Shown here one piece after another: positions 1 through 10,449 of a stretch of DNA of 64,000 nt. The notes under the pieces are model-generated. The model was not told where the DNA came from. It searched no databases and saw nothing but the letters and a program-made list of their open reading frames with translations. Made by a program: the position numbers and the translations under genes. Source of the DNA: Tetraselmis striata (Eukaryota > Chlorophyta > Chlorodendrophyceae > Chlorodendrales > Chlorodendraceae); contig VCJN01002526.1 in assembly GCA_006384855.1 (NCBI GenBank), positions 1-64,000 on the forward strand, in the 5' to 3' direction. How positions within the stretch are numbered: the stretch's first letter is position 1; the number at the start of each line of letters is the position of its first letter.

Positions 1-147
1 AATTTCGGCTCATGTGGGTGTAAAACAGCCTGCGCGAACATTTTGGCAAAATCAGACTCAACTTCGAAACAAGTTAATTAACATTTGGGCGGCTTGCCGT
101 GCTTATCTCTTCGTCGCGCTTAGCAGTAGCAGGTGGATTATATTATA

Positions 148-736
148 TTACATCAGGGCTTTCACAAAAGCGCACTACAACAGAACTATCAGCAACTATG
201 AAAGGTTGCCAGCAAAAGAGAGACATAAGCCTGAAACCAAGGTCGAGCAGGAGGACAGGGAGCCAAGAACCAAGAAGGAGCCAAGGGAACCACGAAGTCA
301 CTTAGCTGCCAGGAACTTAAGGAACCCCCGCCCCGGGGTAGGCTATCAGGCGCGGCGAGGGCGCTTGCAGCCAATGACCCGGGTCATAGCAACACATGCC
401 GACGAGCGACGCGACGCATGCGCAGGAGCACCATCACGTGCCGCACGCGCGGCCGCGACCCCGCCAAGAACGTGCGTTGTCTGCATGTGCCATGTTGATG
501 AGCAAGGAGAAACGGTGGCGCCACGCAGACAAGAGCTGGCCGATTTGTTAAGGTGGATTTGTTAAGGATTACTGCCCCTTATAGCGACTATTTCACACCA
601 AGTTTAATCCTGGTTCTTGGCTCCCTGTCGTCCTCCTCGACCTTGGTTTCAGGCTTGTGTCCCTCTTTTGCTGGCAACCTTTCATAGTTGCTGTTAGTTC
701 TGTTTGAAGTGCGCTTTTGTGAAAGCCCTTATGTAA
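148..736. mobile_element. Palindromic MITE, family M1 (full copy)
   Basis: The first ~125 bases reappear as the reverse complement at the other end (about 610-736), giving long terminal inverted repeats that begin TTACATCAGGG and TTACATAAGGG. The dinucleotide TA flanks both ends. The core has no credible coding frame; the open frame that runs across it is in repeat sequence. A second, partial copy starts at 42437 and a lone terminal repeat ends at 38112. The structure fits a non-autonomous DNA transposon. The superfamily is not determined; a TA duplication would suit Tc1/mariner-like elements, but two base pairs are weak evidence. Confidence 0.75.
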
Positions 737-1444
737 TAAGACAGTTTAATCCTAACAGTGACGATGTTAATCTGGATTACTTTATGCGACGAACGGGGAG
801 ACGTCGTCGGACGACGAGCGGACGATAGTTTAACGTCTGTAGTGCTTTGCACCCGCCGGCTCGCCCCCGCTGCGGCGCTGCCTGCCGCCCGTAGTAAGGA
901 TTAGTACTTTGCCTTCGCCCGACTCTACCCCGTGTAACCAAACCCATCACTAGCGGGGGCGGGCGCGCGCCATCATCAGTAGCAGTGCAGGCAGGCCGGA
1001 TGAGTCATGCGTCGTCACTACCAGTACCCCCTCGGCGCGTCACCCTGCACCGCCGCGCTCTCGTCGCTCAGTTGCTCGACGGTTACCATCCCCAGACCCG
1101 AGGCCATCTCACATGCCCCTCATCCCACCTGCTAGGAAAAACTGTAGCTTTCAGGCACATTCCACTGCAGCGCCGAGCGGACGGGGAGTTCACACCAGGG
1201 TTGGTCAGCACCGTAGTGGGCTGCGCTGTCGCCGGGGCGTCATACGCACAGTCGGGTAGTCCTTACATATGCAGTAAACCGTCGGGGGTTCGAAGGGAGT
1301 AGCAAGCCGTGGAGAGGTGCGGGAATATTCGCCCTCGGGGGAGTCGCGCCGCGTCCGCCGCGAGGCGGATTGCCGCGCCCCCGGCCAAGCTTCAGCGCAC
1401 CACAGGAGAAATTCAGTGCTTGGGGCCGCGTGGTGGGATCCAAG
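737..1444. other. 5' flank of the first GT29 gene
   Basis: No gene is recognised here. The stretch is GC-rich. It contains a ~30-base sequence near 925 (around CCCCGTGTAACCAAACCCATC) that recurs near 52230 inside a repeat. The promoter of the downstream gene presumably lies here, but I see no convincing TATA box. Confidence 0.4.
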
Positions 1445-2520
1445 ATGTCGGCGGGACGGCGGTGGAGTCGGCGCTCGCCGAAGCTGCTGGTTATGTCGGC
1501 GATGCTATGGGTTGCAATTTGCGGTGGGCAGTTTAAGAGTGTGTCGGCGCAGCCGCGCCCTATCCGACACCCCGGCTGGCCGGCACAAGAAGACGACGCG
1601 GCTCGCCCCGGCGAGCACAACTTTTCGCAGCTGGGGAATCCCATACCTACAGGTAACTGCCGCGCCTGGTCCCCCCCCGCGGCCCCCCGCCCGCCCTGCC
1701 CCGCCCAGCTTGGGCGTCCTAGCTTCCGGCTTCCGTCACGTCGAGCCGGGCGGGCGGTGGCTGGGCAGGTGGGCGGCGGGCGGCATCCCAGCTGGCGGCC
1801 GTCCCAGGACAAAGGCAATGCGCACGTGCCACGGGGTGCCACGGAGTTGCTCAGGTTGTTCGCAGCCCGGAACACCTCTACAATTGCGAAGCGGCGAGTG
1901 CAACCGCTGTGCGCGCGCCGCGGGGGTGGGGGGGGGGGGGGGGGGGGCGGGAGGCAGTGGTCAGGTTGCGGCGCGGCGGGCGCTGAGAAGGCGACTCGCG
2001 GCCATTCGTTTCGCCATCCTCCTCAGGCGGAAGCGAGAGGTCCGAGCCCCACTCGGACGCAGCTCAGCTTGACGCTTCGGAAGAGGAGCTCCCAGCGCAT
2101 CACCACCCCGGCGCTGTGCTCGGAGGTGAGCCTGTGACTGGCGCACCGTGCCGACGTACCCCCTCCCCCTCCTTGGGAAATGCGGAGCTTTTACGACGCT
2201 CGCAATCGATCAATGCATACATTCAGAACGTCACACATCCGGTGACCGACTGATCGCATTACGAGTTGCGACCACGAGTTCTCGAATTGGCAACCTGGCT
2301 GAGATAGGGCAGACTTGGTCCGTGCCAGGTTTTTGAACGAAAGTCTTCTCATATGACTATCTCCTGCTCTCCATCACCGTTCCCCCAATCAGTTTCGTCC
2401 CATTTTATTGGCACCTGCGCAGGGCGATGTGTGCACAGAATGCCGTCTTAAAGCTGCCGTAGAGGTGCTGTTAGTAAGGGTTTTAATGCTGCCAATCCTG
2501 CCCCAGGGGTAAAGAAGAAA

Positions 2521-2561
<41 letters not shown>

Positions 2562-4381
2562 ACACACACATCCGGCCCAATGCCACCACGCCAGGCGCCG
2601 CGCCAACGCGATGCTTTTGCCGCTGCAGATGCGCCAACTGCGGAGGAGTTCACTTTCACCCCAGAGTTAGAGCAGCTATGCAAGAAGTCAAAGTTTGACA
2701 AGGCGGTGTGGATGCTGCCGCTGAGCTTCACGCCAGACACCGACCCGCGCGACTTCTTGCTCACGCAGGTACGGCGCGTATGCGCACTGATGGACCCCCC
2801 CCCCCCCCCCCCCCCCCCCCCCCGCATTCCTCCCTTCCTATCCTCACTCCCCTCACCATAATAACTGACCTGGCTGGATTGGTGAAAGCTGAGACAATTG
2901 CATGTCACGCAGACCTCTGACCCAGCCTGGGTGAAGCACGACCAGTGGATGACACCGCACTGGAAGGCCATCCGGCCGTGGCTGACCAAGAAGAAGTCGA
3001 TTCTGCCCCAGGATAGGCAGCTGGAAAGCTGCGCCCTGGTCGGCACCTCGGGCAACCTGCTCAAGACATACTACGGCCCCGAGATCGACCGCCACGACGC
3101 CGTGTTCCGCTTCAACCTGGTACGGACGGCCACGGCCGCCGCCCTTTCTCAGCCGCATTGAAACCCGGATGTAACCGCGATGGGGCGCTGACAGTGCTCG
3201 TTGCAGGCGCCTGCTGGCGGCACGTACGCAGACTTTGTGGGGGAGAAGACCAACTTCCGGGCCATGAACGCGAAGCAGAGCAGAACGATGGCGATGAGGG
3301 GCCACACCAAGACTGGCGACAAGCTCGTGGTGCCCTGGGTACGCCCCCCCCCCCCCCCCCCCCTTTCTGGATAGGCCCGCCGCCTCCAGGCTTGATGCTT
3401 CCACAGGCCAGCATGCACTGGATGAGTCATGTGCAAGCGAGGCACAGCCCCCGTTACAACAATGCAGGTCACCACTGACCGAGTGAGCTGCCTGGGTGCA
3501 GGATCGCAACGCCACAATCATGCTCTATCGCCATGTTCCCAAGAAGCTGCCTGCTATGCTGAAAGCTTTGAAGCGCACGCTCGCTATTGACAAACAGCAA
3601 CGGGTTAGACCCTCCCCCCTCCCAACATCTCACTATCCTGACCTCTCTGGTCCTCGACTAGCTGATGATGCGCCGGGCTACAGGAGATGCCCGCTGCTAA
3701 CCCAGACTCCCCCGTGCTGCCGACAGCCGCAGCGCGTGGTCCTCATGGACCGGCGCTTCCTCAATCACACAACCAACCTGCTGCACCAGTTTCAGCACTG
3801 CCGGGCGCAGCGGCAGGGCGACAAGGTGGAGGAACTGGGCAGCCGGGTCGCCACCGCGGGCTTGGCGGTCGTGCTGAATGCGCTCCACCTCTGCAAGCAC
3901 GTGACCACCTATGGCATCGGCGACGCGCGGCTCAACTCGTTTACCAAGCAGCACTTTCACGTAAGGGGAACCAACCCCCGCCTGCCTTTGCCCGTGAGCG
4001 CTTGTTGCTGTGACCGCCTGGTCCTTGCGCCCCCCACTGATCGCAGCCCCCGGGTTGCAGTACTTCAAGGACACGAGCCAGGACTTCATCGATATCAAGG
4101 ACATGGAGCGCAGGAACATCACCTACAACGGCTACGGGCGAGCGAACCGCGAGGCGCACGAGTTCAACCTGGAGTACGAGATGCTCACCGCCTTTGCAAA
4201 GGCGAGCGTGCTGCGCCACTGCACGTCCAAGGGCTGCGAGGGCAAGGATTACCCGTGGGCGGAAGAGGACGCGGAGGAGGACGGCGGTGTGCCGGAGGGG
4301 CTGGTGGAGTATGAGGGGCAGCGGGTCGCAGGTGAGAGTCCCTGCAGGAGCTGCCTGGACAAGCTTTTACTGTCTACATGA
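1445..4381 (+). CDS. GT29-family (sialyltransferase-like) glycosyltransferase, 8 exons
   Basis: This is a type II Golgi glycosyltransferase of CAZy family GT29, which classically moves sialic acid from CMP-sialic acid to glycans. My model has exons 1445-1652, 2027-2125, 2629-2768, 2913-3119, 3207-3338, 3502-3603, 3733-3960 and 4061-4381, all GT-AG and in phase, giving 478 residues. Residues ~13-30 form a basic-flanked signal anchor, followed by an acidic stem. The L-motif spans ~192-218 ([10 protein letters not shown], then YGPEIDRHD). [12 protein letters not shown] follows. The S-motif is at ~333-360 with Cys351 ([14 protein letters not shown]). Motif III is HYFK (372-375). The VS motif is H404-x4-E409. 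The L- and S-motif cysteines known to pair in the family are both present. The C-terminus after HCTSKGC is acidic and unusual. Donor sugar and acceptor cannot be deduced; algal and plant GT29 enzymes do not always use sialic acid. It has a tandem paralogue downstream. Confidence 0.88.
2523..2553. repeat. (CA)n microsatellite in intron 2
   Basis: A run of about 14 CA dinucleotides with a single interruption lies inside the second intron of the first GT29 gene. Frames read through it are not genes. Confidence 0.9.
2795..2823 (+). repeat. Poly(C) tract, 29 C, near a 5' splice site
   Basis: Twenty-nine consecutive C lie 27 bases into intron 3 of the first GT29 gene. A second tract of 20 C (3344-3363) starts only 5 bases after the exon 5 donor. 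The paralogous gene at 4629-6680 has no such tracts in the equivalent introns. Confidence 0.9.
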
Positions 4382-4628
4382 GGATTGCAGCACCTGTGGG
4401 TAGAAGCAAGTGTATGGTACAAGAGTACAAGTGCCCAGTAAAATTTTTAACGGTATGGCGGGTAGAAATTCACAGCCATATATCAAGTGTGAAATGCTGC
4501 AACCCCTGCATGTGTGCTTTTATTTTTATTGGAATGTAGTACAAAGGGGGCACTACACTAATATAAAGCATTTGCGCTGCTAGTATAGCATATGCAATAC
4601 CGTATAGCATATTATTTCCATTGGAAGT
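4382..4628. other. Spacer between tandem GT29 genes
   Basis: A 250-bp AT-rich spacer that must hold the 3' end of the first gene and the promoter of the second. The terminator and promoter signals cannot be pinpointed. Confidence 0.4.
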
Positions 4629-6680
4629 ATGGTATCAATCGTTATTATCTGTGTTTGGAAATCGTGTGGAATCAAGTCGAGGCAGCGTGGAGACACGCCA
4701 GACCGTTCTCGTAGGCAAATATTCGGATGGATTTGCACTGACTTATTGCTGGAAAACATACTTTCTGTTTGGGGGCTTGAGGTTGATGCTGCTGCCACGC
4801 TCAGATTCCCCGACGCCGAAGAACTTCAGCTGGGAATCGGCTGCGGATGTCGTGGAGATGTGCCGTGCCGGTATGATACCGGAGGCTGTGAAGCGGCTGC
4901 CGCTGAGCTACTCGGAGGGTACAGATCCCAAGGGGGTCCTGTTCAACAACGTGAGCGGGCCCGCGCCGCTTTCGAGGCACATGCAGGGCGGTTGGGGATG
5001 GCTGTGTAGTCCGAGCCTTTCGGATTGCTGACTTGCTTTGTCTGCTTGTCGCTGTGCACAGGAGACGAGCCTGAAGGTGTTGAAGTACAACCGCAACATC
5101 TTGCCCTACTGGCCCTCCATCAGCCCATACGTCACCCACAGCAAGGCCGACTTCTTCGGCGAGGGCACGGCTCTCTACGACAGTTGCGCCATTGTGGGCG
5201 GCTCGGGCGGCCTGCTGAAGGCCAACTACGGGCCCGAGATCGATCGCCACAGCGCCGTATTCCGGTTTAACCTGGTGAGTGGGAGACCTTTGAGAGTGCG
5301 CTTCTCGGGTGCCACTCTGCTCTTTGAGGGCCTTCAAAGCCGTGACACCGCCGATGTCTCTGCTGCGCTTCTGCCGGGGTCTCTTGCCGCGGTGCCTGCC
5401 GGCCGACATAACAGTCCCTTTTGTCTCGTGTGCGCAGGCTCCATCGGGCGGGGAGTACGCTGAGTTTGCCGGGTCAAGGACCGACTTCCGGCTGCTCAAC
5501 AATGTCGACAGCCGGACGTACTCACTGAACGGCCACACGCGCATGACGGAGGGGGGCGGACGTAGCCAGCCGGTGCAGTGGGTGCGTCCCCCAAGGCTGA
5601 TGTCTTGCACGCCAAGTAGGGCGAGGGCCGGCCATCCTTTGCGAGCCACCAACTGATGGGCTGTCCAATAGCGCCGAGTCGGGAGGCGGTGATTGACGGT
5701 GCCCCTGGCTTGCGGCCACAGGATGCAAACGCCACGCTCATCCTCTCCCGTATCCGCGCCATGGAGCTAAAAATGCGCATGAAAATGTTTCGGAGAACGA
5801 TGCGCCTGGACCCCATCAAATCGGTACGGCAGCGCTGAGTGCGCGGTGCGGCTTGTTGAAACGGCGCAGCGGTCCGTGTGACTTGGCGGTAGTGAATCGT
5901 CCAACCCACGGGCCTCCCTGCCTGTTTGCTGCACAGACGATGAAGGTCGGCATTATGGATAAGAGGTACCTAGACCATGCCAGCAACTTCCTGGATGCCT
6001 TCCGAGTGTGCAAGTCGTACGAGGCGGGTCACGACGTCCTCGAGAAGGGCGACAAGTCGCCCAGTTCGGGGCTGGTGATGGCGATGACGGCTCTGCACCT
6101 GTGCAAGCACGTGACCATGTACGGCATCGCTGACAAGCAGTCCACCTTCATCAGGCACCATTTCCACGTGAGTCGCGGCGCTGCGTCTCTCGTTGCGCTG
6201 TACTGAAGCAGCCTTACGGACGGCTCTGTCTTGTCGGGATTTACACCGGTCGTACTGCAGCTGCTGCTTGACGAACGCCACTTTGTGCTCGCGCTGTGGC
6301 CGCAGTACTTCAAGATCAACACGAACAGGCTGCCGGACTACGTGCTGGAGCAAGCGCCGGAAGACGACGAGCTCGCTCACCGGGACCGCGGCTACGGGCA
6401 TGCCAACACCATTGCGCACAGCTTTGAGCTGGAGCGGGACATCTTTCTGGCGCTGGCTGACGCGAATCTACTACGCCACTGCACGTGGGAGGGCTGCACT
6501 GGCAAGGAGCTTCCTCCGCTCGAGGCGCCCAAGAAGACAGAGAGCAAGCAGATGCCAGAGGCGGAGCCCCCTCCACAAGAAAATGCCGAGGAGGGAGAGG
6601 AGCAGACGGAGGGGTTCGCGCTCCCCTTGCGGAGGAGTGCGCAAGATGAGTGGGACAGCTTGCAGCTGGGCGAAATCTGA
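4629..6680 (+). CDS. GT29-family glycosyltransferase, tandem paralogue
   Basis: This is a second GT29 enzyme, ~430 residues in the model used here. Coding exons are 4805-4950, 5062-5274, 5438-5581, 5722-5823, 5937-6167 and 6306-6680. Every boundary matches the upstream gene in place and phase. The acceptor at 4804/4805 equals that of exon 3 in the paralogue, so at least one upstream exon is needed; the best fit is 4629-4710 (ATG at 4629, donor GTAGGC, phase 1). That gives only a nine-residue hydrophobic N-terminus (VSIVIICVW), weak for a membrane anchor. An unspliced start at ATG 4786 (409 residues) is the alternative. The L-motif reads [10 protein letters not shown], replacing the usual NSGN-type core. 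The S-motif is [19 protein letters not shown], followed by HFHYFK and H-x4-E (HSFELE). The acidic, Pro/Glu-rich tail after HCTWEGC is longer than in the paralogue. Its cellular role is presumably the same: Golgi glycan transfer. Confidence 0.82.
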
Positions 6681-7854
6681 GTTTGATGGACAACCATGGG
6701 TGGCCGTATTCGACCGCCTGAGGGCGTGTCACCTCGCCCACCCACACAATTCTCTGAAAGCCAATCAGACGGCATCGCGCGCTGCTCATGCTGGCCGAAA
6801 TCATGGCAAACAAACACGAGCAAGCCTCACCCCACTTGCTGCCGAATAGGCAGCCATGCCGCCCAGAACGCCACATGGCGATGCGAGTATTAACTACACT
6901 GTTTTCTTTAAGACAAGGGGCTGACTTTAGCCACTACCTGCTTCGCAAGATTTTGTAAATGTTGATTTTATTGCTTACCCCCCAGACTATTGTTCCGATT
7001 CTCCTCGTCAGCCGGAGCATCCCAGGGATCTTTTCTCCAATGGCCCCCTCCCAGCTCTGGGCGACAAGCACAGTCAGAAGGCCGGGAAGGGGACGCTCAC
7101 GTGTCGCGTGCTGTACAGGGAAAGATGTGCTGCCTGTGCATGGTTTCAAGTGTCACGATCCAGGTGCGAATAATTGACACTACAGTGGACTGTGATCCTG
7201 GCTGGAATCGCACACTGTACGCGGATGAACGACACAGTTTGGCAGCGCAATCTTCGTTTTTTGCTTTTGGATTTCGATTCGGGAATTCCTCCGGAAGACC
7301 TTTGACGCCACCGGTGTGAGGCGCCCCTGTTGCGATAGTACTCGTACGTCCCGCATCATCCACGCGGGCTGCACGGATGTGAGCACTGCTGACATCATAC
7401 TGATAAGGACAAGCATGCCTGTGGCAGCGATTGTGACATGGCGCTGTCTTTGCTCAGCCGGGTGCGACCACAGGGTGCGCGCTCGCGGCAAGTAGGCAGC
7501 CTCCCCTGAGATACATACGGCTGGTGCATTACATGCCGCCTCGTTATCTCATCCGCCACTGAAATTGATGGCAGCCATCAGTCTTACCAGGCACAGCTGC
7601 CGATCCACTCGTTTCAATGCAAGCTGCCACGCCGCCGACCCGATCTGCACCCCGATATCCAGGCTGGCCTCCCATCCCATGTTTGAGGCAGCCATGGCCG
7701 CCACAGGGGCGCTGCCTCTCAGTACGAGTCCAGTGCCTTGTCGTCCCTTATCGTCCGGACGCCAAACTCACCCTGGTTTCCATGCAGCGGCAGCAGGTCG
7801 CACAACGTAGCTTCCTGAGTCCACGCTAGCGCCGGTGCTGGAGGTGGGATCAAG
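6681..7854. other. Convergent intergenic region
   Basis: About 1.2 kb between the 3' ends of the second GT29 gene and the DUF218 gene. It must contain both 3' UTRs. No domain, repeat or RNA gene was recognised. Confidence 0.4.
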
Positions 7855-9087
7855 TCAGGCAACAAGCGCATGTGATGGCGGATGGGGCTCCACCTGGCGG
7901 GGCACCGCGTAGCACAGGTGCTCGGTGTGCATCCAGTGAGAGAACTCCGCTAGGCTGGGCGTGCGCCGCACTGTCCGCTGGAAGCCCGCCAGGCTCGCCG
8001 CCTCGCGCTCGCGGCGCGCCTCCAGGATGTCGTCCGGGATGCAGTCGTCGCTCACTGCGATGTAGGTGAGGTCAAAGCTGGGAGACAAGAGGAGGCCGAT
8101 CGGCCCTCCCGTGTGTCAGCCCTCCGTGCACGGGGGGGGATGGATGTGCGTGAGGGCTTCGGGGACAGCTCTACCTCACACCGGACTCCGAGAAGCACTC
8201 CCCCGCCAGCCCATAGCAGTGGTCAAAGATTGCCTGGACAGCACCAATGGGAGTCGGGGCGCATGCAATCTGCGATGAGTGGGTTGTTGGCGCTGCAGCA
8301 TTGCGACACACCATCCTCCTGCTGGGGAGAAAGCACCGTGGCGTTGACTGCGGCGGGATGGGTCGTGCCTTGGAGCGCGGCATGTGGAACTCGGAGGTGA
8401 TGACCGCAAGGCGGCGCCACCGCCGCGGCAGCGCATGGATGGTGGCGGAGAAGTAGCCGTTGCCGATGGTGTCGAACGAGGAGACCTCCTTGAGGATGCG
8501 CTCTGGCGGCATCCCCTGCGCGGGACAGCGCGCAGCTCAGAGCGAAGAGCGGGCGCCGCCTGGGGTTCCAAGCAGGTGGGAATACGGCCGCACCCGCTCA
8601 ATAAGGTAGTCGGCGCAGCTGGTGGACTCGTGGTAGACGTAGCCGCCGCGCATGATGGGCGGCTTGTGAGGCGTGCCGCCCCCGGTGCACAGCACCGCGC
8701 AGTCCGGGCCTACGCAGGGCGAGCCGCAGCGTCATCACAGGGGGCGGAGGCGCACGCAGCGGAGGCGCAGGATATGTTCCCCTGCTCCAGAGGCATTATG
8801 CCATCCCTCGCCCGTACCTTGCCGCTGCATCAGCTCCAGGCATGCGTCCAGCCGCACCTCCACCTGTGCCGGCAGCCCGCTGCCCCCCTCGCGCTGTCCA
8901 CCTGTGGTGTGAATCGCGACGCCCGTCGAGACACGTCGAGACACGCCACCTTTAGCCTCACCCTGTCCAGGGTCTGTGAAACCTAGCCAGGTACCCGGCG
9001 GCATCTTTTGGTGGCATACTGTGCATAGTAAGCGTGCTGCACTCAACGAAGATGCTAATAGGGGTCGCCGCGAAATGTGCCCCCCCG

Positions 9088-9118
<31 letters not shown>

Positions 9119-9486
9119 ATTCCACTATCATCATATCGTTATCTCCTTTCTTTCCTTATGTTCCTTCTGCAGCATTCCCCACTCCCATAGCGGCACCTGC
9201 CGTCACCTGCGAGCACGACGACGGCGTCGAATCGCTTCACACCCTCGCTCCCCGCCGACCACAGCATCCAGTCGCTGCCGTGGTCCGCATCAGCGCGGCA
9301 GCTTACACCCCTGGGTCCCCTGCCCCGCCCGTGGCAAACGGTGGGGGCCAACGGGACTACATGGCCGACGATGCGCCCACGGCCGACAGGCGCGGGTGCT
9401 GCTAGCGCGTCGCGCCCGCCGCCGCCACAGCGCCATGAGGGTCGCGCGAGACCGTGCGCGCCCAGGGCAGTCGCCGCCCTCAGCAT
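7855..9486 (-). CDS. DUF218 (YdcF/SanA/ElyC-like) protein, 6 exons
   Basis: DUF218 proteins are alpha/beta proteins. Bacterial members (SanA, ElyC, YdcF) are linked to envelope integrity; eukaryotic roles are poorly known. The model on the minus strand has exons 9486-9207, 8901-8818, 8709-8594, 8515-8369, 8233-8175 and 8077-7855, in phase throughout, giving 302 residues. The diagnostic blocks appear in the expected order: FDAVVVLAGGG at ~84, CAVLCTGGGTP, YLIERGMPPERIL, SSFDTIGNGYFS, then VITSEFHMPRS followed by AIFDHC. The first ~80 residues are rich in Ala, Arg and Gly and precede the domain, so an organelle-targeting peptide is possible. The fourth intron starts with GC rather than GT (AAG|GCACGA); because that intron is a multiple of three and open, its retention would add residues between SK and AIF. 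The gene is convergent with the GT29 pair. An LTR promoter lies 165 bp upstream. Confidence 0.82.
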
Positions 9487-9651
9487 CGCCGCCAGAAAAT
9501 GTTTTTGACTGTAAGTATGGGTGCGCGGAAATTCTAAGAGGGACTGGTAGCCGCCGCCTCCAGTTGATCGGCCACTACCTACAAGAACGCGAGTCTGGTC
9601 ATCTGGTGGTCCTGCTGGCGACGAGCCGGACCAGTACCGCGATATAAACCT

Positions 9652-10133
9652 TGTCGGAGGGGATTGTCGAAGTGATGGCTGAGTGGCACTGTCACTGATG
9701 GGGGGAGAGTCGGCGAGAGTCGGCGTGCACGCGTCGAATCAAGTCGAGTGCCAGCAAGTAAGGTGCGAGCTGGAAAGGCAAAGGGCTGCTATGAGCCGTG
9801 AGCGATGGACGATAGGTAGTCGCTGTCGCCGTGGTGATGGCTGAGTGGCACTGTCACGAGAGAGAAAGGGTGAGTCGGAATATTTCTGGAAAAGTAGTTG
9901 ACTGAATTACAAGGAGCCGAGGCTGGCAATTTATACCAGCCGGCTAGGTGTCAATTAGGACGGACACCTCTCCGTCTAAGAAGGCCAACTGGCAAAGATG
10001 CCTAGGTGCCATGCTTTGGTGCCGTACTGCTGCCACAAGGTCCAAATTAGGCACAGGTACGGCAGCCAGAAAAATGCGGATTTCACAGAGAGAAAAAGCG
10101 GATTCAGGGTACCGGGGTACCCTGGGTCCAACA
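9652..10133 (-). mobile_element. Solo LTR, flanked by 5-bp target duplication
   Basis: A 482-bp unit with LTR-type ends (TGTCGGA...TCCAACA on the plus strand). AACCT flanks it directly on both sides (9647-9651 and 10134-10138), so it looks like a solo LTR left by recombination. A second copy is at 56425-56918. An internal duplication of GATGGCTGAGTGGCACTG is present. The orientation is taken from the TATA box, which points to the minus strand. Only the LTR remains. The intact target duplication suggests moderate age. Confidence 0.75.
9929..9935 (-). promoter_or_regulatory. TATA box inside the LTR, pointing to the DUF218 gene
   Basis: The minus strand reads GGTATAAATTGCC. The same motif is conserved in the second LTR copy (~56707-56716). 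Transcription would run toward the DUF218 start codon at 9486, about 450 bp away. Use by that gene is an inference. Confidence 0.5.
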
Positions 10134-10138
10134 AACCT

Positions 10139-10449
10139 GATGCGCCGGCGCGTCGCGCCGGGCTTGAAGATATGATTCCGTAGCCGGTCACTATTTATTT
10201 TGTGGGTCGGTATATCAAGACTGACGTGTTATATAATTGGAACCCTGATATGCAGGCTGAGGACCTTTCTGATTCATGTCCCTTTTCCTGGTATGATTTC
10301 CGATATCGCCTTCTGCTGATTACATGAGCTAGACGGAACATTCAAGAAATCCACACAGAAATCCAGAAGGAAATCCAGCTACGGGCCAACAGAGGCGGGA
10401 ACCGCCATGGTAGCCTCCGACCAGGCATCGCCACCAGCCAGCCGCCGCT
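10139..10449. other. Short intergenic stretch
   Basis: No gene was seen. It contains a GC palindrome near 10145 (CCGGCGCG T CGCGCCGG) and otherwise AT-rich sequence. Confidence 0.35.

Noticed and set aside
14-565. 183-codon open frame on the plus strand
   Set aside because: It runs through the terminal repeat of the M1 MITE and is repeated in the partial copy at 42495; no protein signal.
2483-3064. Long minus-strand frames opposite the first GT29 gene
   Set aside because: Shadows of real exons and of poly(C) and (CA)n tracts.
8555-8575. Small CRISPR-like or bacterial operon features
   Set aside because: No regularly spaced short repeats with unique spacers occur in the window, and gene structure is eukaryotic throughout.
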